From contig ONSH01000003.1 of assembly GCA_900320435.1 (NCBI GenBank), forward strand, positions 1 to 47,706: DNA of 47,706 nt, given 5' to 3'. The position numbers and the translations under genes were made by a program. The notes below the pieces were generated by a model. It was not told the DNA's origin, made no database searches, and was given only the letters and a program-made list of their open reading frames with translations. The DNA comes from an uncultured Prevotellaceae bacterium. Lineage in GTDB: Bacteria > Bacteroidota > Bacteroidia > Bacteroidales > Bacteroidaceae. Positions 41,316 through 47,706 of the stretch are shown here, piece after piece (position 1 is the first letter of the stretch; each line of letters starts with the position of its first letter).

Positions 41316-42182
41316 ATGGGTAAAAAGAAGAAGGCCAACTGGACGCTGATTCCGGGGCAGCCGCTCACTGAGATGGACCGCAGGATTCTGTCCTTCCAGG
41401 AGCGCGGCAAACTGTGCCCTTCGCGCAGCATGATCAAGACGCCCGAGCAGATTGAGGGCATCCGTCGCGCCGGTGTGCTTAATACGGCGGTGCTCGACGC
41501 CGTCCAGGAGAAGATTCGCGAGGGCATGACCACAGAGGAAATCGACCGCATCGTCTATGAGACGACCACCAAGGGCGGCGGCATCCCCGCACCCCTCAAC
41601 TATGAGGGATTCCCCAAGAGCTGCTGCACCAGCATCAACGAGGTCGTCTGTCACGGCATCCCTTCAGAGGACGTTGTGCTTGAAGAAGGCGACATCATCA
41701 ATGTGGACTGCACCACCATCCTCGACGGCTACTACGCTGACGCCAGCCGCATGTTCGTCATCGGCCGCACGACGCCCAAAAAGCAGGAGCTGGTCGATGT
41801 GGCCTGGGAGTGTCTGAAGATAGGCGAGAAGGTGTGCAGCGAGCCCTATGTCTTCGTGGGCGACTTGGGGCACGCCATCGAGAAGCACGCCCACAGTCAC
41901 GGCTTCTCCGTCGTGCGCGACCTCTGCGGTCACGGCGTCGGACTGGAGTTCCATGAGGAGCCGGATGTGGAGCATCGCGGCGCGCGCGGCACGGGCATGC
42001 TGCTGGTGCCCGGCATGACGTTCACCATCGAGCCGATGATCAATCAGGGTTCGTGGCGCGTCTTTATCGATGAGGACGACCCTTACGGATGGGAAGTCAT
42101 CACCGACGACGAGTTGCCTTCGGCGCAGTGGGAACATACCTTTGTAATGACTGAAAACGGAGTGGAGCGATTGACATGGTGA
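41316..42182 (+). CDS. map: Type I methionine aminopeptidase with N-terminal extension
   Basis: A 288-aa MAP. Metal ligands lie in NVDCTTILDGYYADASR (D, D), CGHGVG (H), FTIEPM (E) and WEHTFVMTENGVE (E). A ~40-residue N-terminal extension (KKKKANWTLIPGQPLTEMDRRIL) precedes the catalytic domain; similar linkers carry SEC-C zinc motifs in other bacteria, but the Cys/His residues are missing here. It removes initiator methionine. It overlaps tsaD by 7 bases. Confidence 0.95.
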   Translation: MGKKKKANWTLIPGQPLTEMDRRILSFQERGKLCPSRSMIKTPEQIEGIRRAGVLNTAVLDAVQEKIREGMTTEEIDRIVYETTTKGGGIPAPLNYEGFPKSCCTSINEVVCHGIPSEDVVLEEGDIINVDCTTILDGYYADASRMFVIGRTTPKKQELVDVAWECLKIGEKVCSEPYVFVGDLGHAIEKHAHSHGFSVVRDLCGHGVGLEFHEEPDVEHRGARGTGMLLVPGMTFTIEPMINQGSWRVFIDEDDPYGWEVITDDELPSAQWEHTFVMTENGVERLTW

Positions 42183-43192
42183 CGATATTGGCTATTGAGA
42201 GTTCGTGCGACGACACTTCTGCCGCCGTGATGCGCGACGGCGTGTTGCTGTCCAATGTGACGGCATCGCAGCTGGTGCATGAGGCCTACGGCGGTGTGGT
42301 GCCGGAATTGGCTTCGCGCGCCCATCAGAAGAACATTGTTCCGGTGGTGGACCAGGCTTTGAAGAAGGCCGGCGTCTCCCGTGAGGAACTTTCCGCCGTC
42401 GCTTTCACGCGCGGTCCGGGCCTGATGGGCTCGCTCCTTGTGGGTGTCAGCTTCGCCAAGGGCTTTGCCGCTTCTCTCGGCGTCCCCATGATAGAGGTCA
42501 ACCATCTTCAGGGTCACATCATGGCGCACTTCATCCGCGAGGAGGGTGAGGAGCATCGCGAACCTTCGTTCCCGTTCCTCTGTCTGCTTGTCAGCGGCGG
42601 CAATTCACAAATTGTCCTCGTGCGTTCCTATAAGGATATGGAGATCGTGGGTCAGACCATCGACGATGCGGCCGGCGAGGCCATCGACAAGTGCTCCAAG
42701 GTGATGGGCCTCGGTTATCCCGGCGGACCGATCATCGACCGCCTCGCACGTCAGGGCAATCCCGAGGCTTTTGAGTTCTCCAAGCCGCAGATTGCGGGCT
42801 ACGATTATTCCTTCTCGGGACTCAAGACGTCCTTCCTTTATCATCTGCGCGAGTGGGTGCAGACCGACCCCGATTTTGTGGAGCATCACAAGGAAGACCT
42901 GGCAGCTTCTCTGGAGAAAACCATTGTGGACATCCTGATGAAGAAGCTTCGTCAGGCTGCTAAGGATCTGGGCATCAAGCAGGTGGCTGTGGCCGGCGGC
43001 GTGAGTGCCAACACGGGGCTGCGCAACGCATTCCTCGATCACGCCAGGCGTTACGGTTGGGAGGTGTTCATTCCCAAGTTCGGCTACACGACGGACAATG
43101 CCGCCATGATAGCGATGGTGGGCACGTATAAATTCCGTGATAAGGACTTCTGTCCGATGGAGGCTCCGGCTTACGCCCGCACGTCGATTTGA
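42176..43192 (+). CDS. tsaD: tRNA N6-adenosine threonylcarbamoyltransferase TsaD
   Basis: A 338-aa TsaD (Kae1/Gcp): ILAIESSCDDTSAAV, the metal motif NHLQGHIMAHF, LLVSGGNSQIVLV, AVAGGVSANTGLR and YTTDNAAMIAM. It catalyses the t6A37 modification of ANN-decoding tRNAs with TsaB/C/E. It begins within the end of map. A short hairpin CACGTC/GACGTG spans its stop and may end the transcript. Confidence 0.97.
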   Translation: MVTILAIESSCDDTSAAVMRDGVLLSNVTASQLVHEAYGGVVPELASRAHQKNIVPVVDQALKKAGVSREELSAVAFTRGPGLMGSLLVGVSFAKGFAASLGVPMIEVNHLQGHIMAHFIREEGEEHREPSFPFLCLLVSGGNSQIVLVRSYKDMEIVGQTIDDAAGEAIDKCSKVMGLGYPGGPIIDRLARQGNPEAFEFSKPQIAGYDYSFSGLKTSFLYHLREWVQTDPDFVEHHKEDLAASLEKTIVDILMKKLRQAAKDLGIKQVAVAGGVSANTGLRNAFLDHARRYGWEVFIPKFGYTTDNAAMIAMVGTYKFRDKDFCPMEAPAYARTSI

Positions 43193-43485
43193 CGTGTCAG
43201 ACGGGTGTGGGTCGGAAGGCGCGTGCCAGTGTGCGCAGGTACTCCGTCACTTCTTGTGAAGGCTTGGGGAGTGCGATAAAGGTAGCGTCGGGGAGTAGTG
43301 GTTTTGCCATAGGCCGGGTGGTTTTGCGGTTTGTTTTTTCCTTTGATGTCGTTATAACGCACGCCGCTGCGTTTTTATTGCACACATTTTGATTTTTTGT
43401 GTAGAAAGTCGTGTGGAGTATTGTGTGTGGAAAAAACGGATAGAGATTCCTCAGACTGTTTGCGGCCATTCGCCGCAGACATTAC
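43193..43485. other. Intergenic stretch without a convincing gene
   Basis: A 293-base gap between convergent tsaD and the AMP-ligase gene. A minus-strand reading beginning MAKPLLPDATFIALPKPS (43197-43310) is short, lacks a promoter and is not recognised. Nothing else stands out. Confidence 0.5.
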
Positions 43486-44829
43486 TCACGCCCGGCAGTT
43501 GTCCGTCAGGTAGGATTTGCGGTCCGGTTTGCCGTTGAAGGTGCGGCGGATGGCGGGGACCTCTTCGTAGAGGAGCGGCACCTTGTACAGTTCCAGACGC
43601 TCCTTAAGGAACAGGGCAAGGGTGCGTTTGGTGAAGGCACATCCCGCAACGGGAACGACGAGGAGCTTGAGGGCCTGTCCGGTGACGGGATGCGGCGAGG
43701 GGATGCAGAGGCAGTCGGCAACCAGAGGCGAGGAGAGTGCGGCGTCCTCCACCTCGAGTGGCGACACCTTATAGCCCCCGACATTGATGATGTCGTCCTC
43801 GCGGCCCGAGAGATGCAGCATGCCTTCGCCGTCGATGGTGCCGAGGTCGGAAGTGTACAATACGCCGTCGCGCAAGACGGAGGCCGTGCGCTCCGCATCG
43901 CCCGCATAGCCGCTCATGAGCATGGGGCCGGAGCAGACAATGCGGCCCTCGGATGATATCCCGAGATGCGCGTGGCGCATCGGGCGCCCCAGACAGCCGG
44001 CCATGCAGCGCCCGTCGTTGAAGTTGTAGGTGGCGATGATGCCCGTCTCGGTGGAGGCGTAGGTGTTGTAGAGGCGGCTGTGGGGCAAGAGACGGCAGAG
44101 CTCAAGCATGTCGGCGTGTGAAATGGCCGCCGCACCGGTCTCGATGAAGTCTATCCTGTCGGCGCAAGCGGCAAGGCGTTCGCCGCTCAGCTGCAGCAAC
44201 ATGCGGATGGCTGCCGGCACGAGGAAGGTGGCGACTTTGGCGGCTGGATAGTTGAGTGCCTGGAAAAAGGCGTTATGGTCCTTCATGCCGTCGAGCAGCA
44301 CGACGGTGGCGCCGAGCATCAAGACCGGGAAGACCTTCGAGAGGCTGCCGATGTGGTTGAGCGGGCCGTTGACGACGAAGGCCAAGTCGTGGGAGAAGCC
44401 CTGTGCGTCGATAAGGTTTTCGCTATTGGCCAGGATGGCGCGATGGCTGACGATGACGCCCTTGGAGCGCCCTGTGGTGCCGGTGGTGTAGAGGATGTCG
44501 GCGGCGTCGGGCGGCAGAGCGGCGGCATTGAGCTCACGGGAGACGGCGGCGAAGAGGGCGTCTGGCGTGTCGCGCTCGAGCGGTGCAGCCACGTAGCCGG
44601 AGAGGTGGAGGGCAAAATAGCGGATGAGCCAGTCGGCGGACGACTGCGCCCTGAGACACACGACGCGCTCCTTGGGGCCCTCGCGACGCAGCACGTCAGC
44701 ACGCTCGCAGATGCGCTGCCACAGCTCGACGTATGTCAGACGTTCGTCCCCGGAAACCAGGGCAGTGCACTGAGGCCAGCGGAGCGCCGACTGCCGCAGG
44801 GCGTCCTCGATGGTCAGGGGTGCGTTCAC
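43486..44829 (-). CDS. AMP-binding acyl/aryl-acid ligase
   Basis: A 447-aa adenylate-forming enzyme: P-loop LYTTGTTGRSKGVIV, YASTETG, YTSDLGTIDGEG, GREDDIINVGGYKVSPLEVE, and the C-terminal catalytic lysine in RTFNGKPDRK. It is about 50-100 residues shorter than CoA ligases, as in ACP-loading ligases of aryl-polyene clusters. It overlaps the upstream ORF by 4 bases (ATGA); that ORF ends in an acyl carrier protein domain, its likely acceptor. It would activate an aryl or fatty acid for polyene assembly. Confidence 0.85.
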   Translation of the reverse strand: MNAPLTIEDALRQSALRWPQCTALVSGDERLTYVELWQRICERADVLRREGPKERVVCLRAQSSADWLIRYFALHLSGYVAAPLERDTPDALFAAVSRELNAAALPPDAADILYTTGTTGRSKGVIVSHRAILANSENLIDAQGFSHDLAFVVNGPLNHIGSLSKVFPVLMLGATVVLLDGMKDHNAFFQALNYPAAKVATFLVPAAIRMLLQLSGERLAACADRIDFIETGAAAISHADMLELCRLLPHSRLYNTYASTETGIIATYNFNDGRCMAGCLGRPMRHAHLGISSEGRIVCSGPMLMSGYAGDAERTASVLRDGVLYTSDLGTIDGEGMLHLSGREDDIINVGGYKVSPLEVEDAALSSPLVADCLCIPSPHPVTGQALKLLVVPVAGCAFTKRTLALFLKERLELYKVPLLYEEVPAIRRTFNGKPDRKSYLTDNCRA

Positions 44830-45053
44830 TGCTTCTCGGCGAGTTTGCGTTCAACCAGGTCCACGAGGCTGTCGAGGGTCTTGAGGTTCTTCGGCGTGGC
44901 GTCGGACGAATCCAGGCGGATGTCGAAGGCCTCGGAGAGCATCATCAGGATGGTGGTGACGCCCAGCGAGTCGAGTTCGCTGAAAAGGAAGTCGGAGTCG
45001 AAGTTCACCAGAGGCAGAGCGTCCTCGAGCATGGTGCGAATCTTTTCTTTCAT
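44826..45053 (-). other. Acyl carrier protein domain at the exporter C-terminus
   Basis: A 75-aa ACP reading MKEKIRTMLEDALPLVNFD... with DSLG at residues 28-31. It has its own ATG at 45053, preceded by a TATT-rich leader, so it may also be made as a free protein. Upstream there is no stop in this frame, so a fused product is also open. The adjacent ligase gene overlaps its end. Confidence 0.75.
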
Positions 45054-47706
45054 AATATCATGTGTGTATGCGGTTACGAAATGCAGGTTGGGCGCCACCG
45101 TCTCGCTGCTGTGAGAGGCCACAGCAAAACGTTCTTCATCGGGAACGAACGCAACGATGTCGGCATTAGGGCGTAAGAGCGCCAACAGGAGCGCACTCTC
45201 GCCCCACGCTCCGCCCCAGATGCAGCAGGGCGCCTCGGGAGAAAGACGGGAGGAAAGGCGCGTGAGGCCGTCTGTGCGCCGGCGGAGCGTGCGGCAGACG
45301 TCACTGTAAATTTCGCGCCCCTTGTAGCGGTAACGGTCACGCACGAGCCCCGCGAAGTCGTCTTTGCGCGGCGGACTGATCAGCGCGCGCAGAGAGAGGG
45401 GACGCAGACGCACGGCATCGCCCTTGCGGGTGATCCAGCGGAAGACGAGCGGCGGAAGGAGGCAGGCGGTCAACACCACCGAAGACATACCCACCACCGT
45501 GACTTCGGCCAGAGAGAAGAGCGCCGGATGGCGTGCAAAAATCAGGGCACCGATGCCGATAAACATGATGAGAGCCGAGACGATGATGCTCTGCTTGTAG
45601 GACGAGAGCATGCGGCGGCGGTAGGCATATTCATATTGGCAGCCTTCGGTGATGAAGATGGTGTAGTCGTCGCCCTGACCGAAGATGAAGGTGGCCAAGA
45701 TGATGTTGACCACATTGAACTGTATGTCCAAAAGCGACATGAGGCCCAGAATCCACAGCCAGCTGACGGCCATCGGGAGGAAGGAAATCAGCGCCAGCTC
45801 GATGTGGCCGAACGAGGCCCAGAGGAAGAAGAAAACGATGAAGCCGCAGGCCCATCCGATATAGTTGAAGTTGTCGGAAAGGCGGGAGGCCAGCGAGGTG
45901 TGGATCTCGTCCAAAGTGAAGACGTAGGTGGCGGGCGAAGCGTTGCCCAACTGCGCCTTGGCCGTCTTCAACTCTTGGGGTTTGAGGCGGAGAATGTCCA
46001 CCACGCAATGGCGGCCGGAAACGCTGTCGCTGACAACGTTGCGCGCCAGCACCGTCTCCACTAGCGGGGCGAAATGTGCGGCCGGCACCGCCGTAAAATT
46101 CTTGCTGACGATGTTGCAGAACTGCTCGAAGGACGAGATATTAAAGCCTTCGTTTTGAGCGGCTTTGTCAAGGCCTTTCGTCAGTTGCTCCCGATGACGG
46201 GCGAGGAAGTCGCGCCAGAGAGCCAGGCGCTCTTTTTGCTCTTCGGGAGAAGGCAGGAAACGCGTTAATTGAGAATTGAGAATTGAGAATTGAGAATTAT
46301 GATTTTGGGCGTGGCGGTGGGAGAGGGCGGCGTCGAGGGTGCTGTCTTCCGTCACCACGAAAAGCTCTTCGCCGTCAGTCGCTGCGGATTGCACGGCGTG
46401 AAGGCGGTTCATGTCTTCGTGCTGCGCCGGCGTCATGAAGTTGATGTGGGAAATGTCGGCATCGAAGCCGGCATCGAGGCTCTTCCAGCCCAAAAACAGA
46501 GTGATCAGCAGTATGGGCCACAGCAGCCACATGCGGCCCTCAAGAGAGAAGCCGGCGAGACGGCGGATGAGGGGCATGTCGCCTTTGGTGCGGGGTATCT
46601 GCACCAGATGGGGCAGGAACAGCAGCGTGAAAAGGATGGTGCCCACCAGCAACAGGGCGCTGAAGAGACCCAGATCGCGCAGCGCCGCAGACTCCAGCGG
46701 CACCAGTGTGAGAAAAGCGCCTACGGTGGTGACGTTGCCCACCGTGAGCGGCACGAGGGTCTCGCGCAGCGCCTGACGCACTGAGGAGCTGTGGCGCAGA
46801 TGGGCAATGAAGTGAAGCGGATAGTTGACGGCCAGACCGAGAATGACGGACGAGATGCCGACAACAATGAGCGAGATGCCGTCGCGAAACAGCGAGAGGA
46901 CACCCATCGCGAAGAGCCAGCCCCACGAGATGGCCAGCAACATGAGCAGCAAGTGGCGCACGCTGCGGAAGACACGCAGGAGCAGGAGCAGAATCAGCGT
47001 CAGAGAGAGCGAGACGGCCAGGATGCTGTCGCTGCGTATCTGACGCGCATTGCCAACGGCGATGACCGGACCGCCCGTGAAGTGGATGCGGACCGACGGG
47101 TGAAGGCGCTCAGACTCGTCGGCGCTGCGGCGGAGCCGGTCGATGAGGCGTCCGTTGCCGTCGGTCTCGCTGGTGCCGAAGGGCGACGACATCATGACGT
47201 AGGCCCGCTGCATGTCGGGCGAGAAGATATAGCCGTCGTAGTTCTCCCAGGAGAGAGAGGGCGCGCCGGTCTGCAGGGCGGAGAGTGCCGGAGTGAACAG
47301 CATGAGCGGATCGCGGCAGAGCATCCGGGCTGTCGTACCGCTGCCGGGCAGCATCAGGAGCTGGCGGTTTTGGCTCATGCGTTCGGCGATGTAACCCTCC
47401 CGGGCGAGCAGGCTGTCCATACGTGTGTAGTCCTCGGGGAGCAGAAAGTAGGGGATGTTGTCGCAGACGAAGTCCGAGAGGCGCATCATCTCCTCCACAT
47501 CGACAACGGCGGTAACGCTTTCCGTAGGCAAGACGGAATCGCGCTGCACCGCAGCCACAAAATCATCAATGGCGGCCGTGATGCTGTCAGGCTCCGTCCT
47601 CGCAGAATCGCTGCATTGGAAGACGGCGAAGATGCGCTGCGCTCCCGAGATATCCTGGTACACCTTCATGGCATCCCCCTGTCGGCTGCTGAGCGGCAGA
47701 AAGTCG
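44826..47706 (-). CDS. MMPL exporter fused to methyltransferase-like and acyl carrier protein domains (5'-truncated)
   Basis: An RND/MMPL-type exporter: hydrophobic blocks ILAVSLSLTLILLLLLRVF, HLLLMLLAISWGWLFAMGVL and FNVVNIILATFIFGQGDDYTIFITEG (typical MMPL GxxxD motif), with large periplasmic loops between. The reading stays open to the right edge (PLSSRQGDAMKVYQDISG), so the true start is outside. C-terminally, FAGLVRDRYRYKGREIYSDV...CCIWGGAWGESALLLALLRPNADIVAFVP resembles the methyltransferase-like tail of flexirubin/aryl-polyene exporters. The last 75 residues (44826-45053) are an ACP with phosphopantetheine serine in SELDSLGVTT. Confidence 0.85.
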   Translation of the reverse strand, partial: DFLPLSSRQGDAMKVYQDISGAQRIFAVFQCSDSARTEPDSITAAIDDFVAAVQRDSVLPTESVTAVVDVEEMMRLSDFVCDNIPYFLLPEDYTRMDSLLAREGYIAERMSQNRQLLMLPGSGTTARMLCRDPLMLFTPALSALQTGAPSLSWENYDGYIFSPDMQRAYVMMSSPFGTSETDGNGRLIDRLRRSADESERLHPSVRIHFTGGPVIAVGNARQIRSDSILAVSLSLTLILLLLLRVFRSVRHLLLMLLAISWGWLFAMGVLSLFRDGISLIVVGISSVILGLAVNYPLHFIAHLRHSSSVRQALRETLVPLTVGNVTTVGAFLTLVPLESAALRDLGLFSALLLVGTILFTLLFLPHLVQIPRTKGDMPLIRRLAGFSLEGRMWLLWPILLITLFLGWKSLDAGFDADISHINFMTPAQHEDMNRLHAVQSAATDGEELFVVTEDSTLDAALSHRHAQNHNSQFSILNSQLTRFLPSPEEQKERLALWRDFLARHREQLTKGLDKAAQNEGFNISSFEQFCNIVSKNFTAVPAAHFAPLVETVLARNVVSDSVSGRHCVVDILRLKPQELKTAKAQLGNASPATYVFTLDEIHTSLASRLSDNFNYIGWACGFIVFFFLWASFGHIELALISFLPMAVSWLWILGLMSLLDIQFNVVNIILATFIFGQGDDYTIFITEGCQYEYAYRRRMLSSYKQSIIVSALIMFIGIGALIFARHPALFSLAEVTVVGMSSVVLTACLLPPLVFRWITRKGDAVRLRPLSLRALISPPRKDDFAGLVRDRYRYKGREIYSDVCRTLRRRTDGLTRLSSRLSPEAPCCIWGGAWGESALLLALLRPNADIVAFVPDEERFAVASHSSETVAPNLHFVTAYTHDIMKEKIRTMLEDALPLVNFDSDFLFSELDSLGVTTILMMLSEAFDIRLDSSDATPKNLKTLDSLVDLVERKLAEKQ
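46267..46300. repeat. 7-bp minisatellite inside the MMPL gene
   Basis: Four AATTGAG units plus a partial AATTAT, followed by G, mirror the kdgK-eda spacer but in the opposite orientation to the host gene. Read in the host frame they encode NSQFSILNSQ, a 7-residue periodic insertion in a periplasmic loop. No frame is broken. Confidence 0.85.

Noticed and set aside
43197..43469. 90-aa minus-strand reading downstream of the AMP-ligase gene
   Set aside because: No recognisable domain, no overlap or tight spacing with neighbours, and compositional bias of a gap; kept only as a remark.

Overview
The window looks like chromosomal DNA of a Bacteroidales bacterium, most probably Prevotellaceae. Most transcription starts carry the Bacteroidetes -7 element TAnnTTTG, often with TTTG 19-20 bases upstream. 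Leaders are AT-rich rather than strong Shine-Dalgarno sites. Family-level markers agree: DUF4494, DUF5020, DUF4293, a Bacteroidetes-type omega subunit, a gliding-motility (CHU_C-like) C-terminal domain, a zinc-less Sir2, and an MMPL/ACP/AMP-ligase set of the aryl-polyene or flexirubin type. The species is not determined.

Positions 1-11,500 form an accessory region. It is visibly AT-richer at its left end (1-5,450) and carries a HepT/MntA (HEPN/nucleotidyltransferase) pair, an orphan 356-aa protein, two small unknown proteins, a PD-(D/E)XK nuclease-like protein overlapping a beta-CASP/MBL nuclease gene, and a REP-associated (HUH/Y1) transposase-like protein with an unusual C-terminal domain. 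It also holds a flavin reductase, a cyclophilin, a RhuM relic and a secreted protein split by a frameshift. It is rich in non-coding structure: a five-unit 22-bp array (821-930), a promoter cassette used twice (43-102 and 992-1056), and two copies of a ~650-bp element (6681-7351, 10839-11484). In those two copies the flanks are conserved, but the arms of a large central inverted repeat are completely different sequences that still pair. A third, truncated fragment of the element lies at 8793-8827. I regard the element pair plus the adjacent transposase as the best candidate for an undescribed system.

Positions 11,500-43,200 are mostly housekeeping. They include an OmpA-type lipoprotein; rplU-rpmA-queH; a nucleobase-uptake locus (two NCS2 permeases flanking a Tsx-like DUF5020 outer-membrane protein, plus yggS); and a tight leftward operon (acyltransferase, secreted amidase-like protein, small unknown protein, YgiQ radical SAM protein, DUF4494). 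These are followed by a three-module secreted protein; a BI-1 membrane protein; HPF; an FNT channel; and Hsp20 behind an excellent sigma-54 promoter match. Next come uvrB; bamD-rpoZ-DUF4293; a beta-barrel protein divergent from a CHU_C-type protein that runs into uvrA; tRNA-Thr(GGT); sirtuin; rsmG; a DUF3298 lipoprotein; kdgK-eda; and map-tsaD.

Positions 43,486-47,706 are the edge of a biosynthetic cluster: an AMP-binding ligase and an MMPL exporter-like protein whose C-terminus continues in frame into a methyltransferase-like region and an acyl carrier protein. The exporter gene runs off the right edge. Seven-bp minisatellites recur between stop and start codons (15825-15866, 40603-40637), and one sits in frame inside the MMPL gene (46267-46300).
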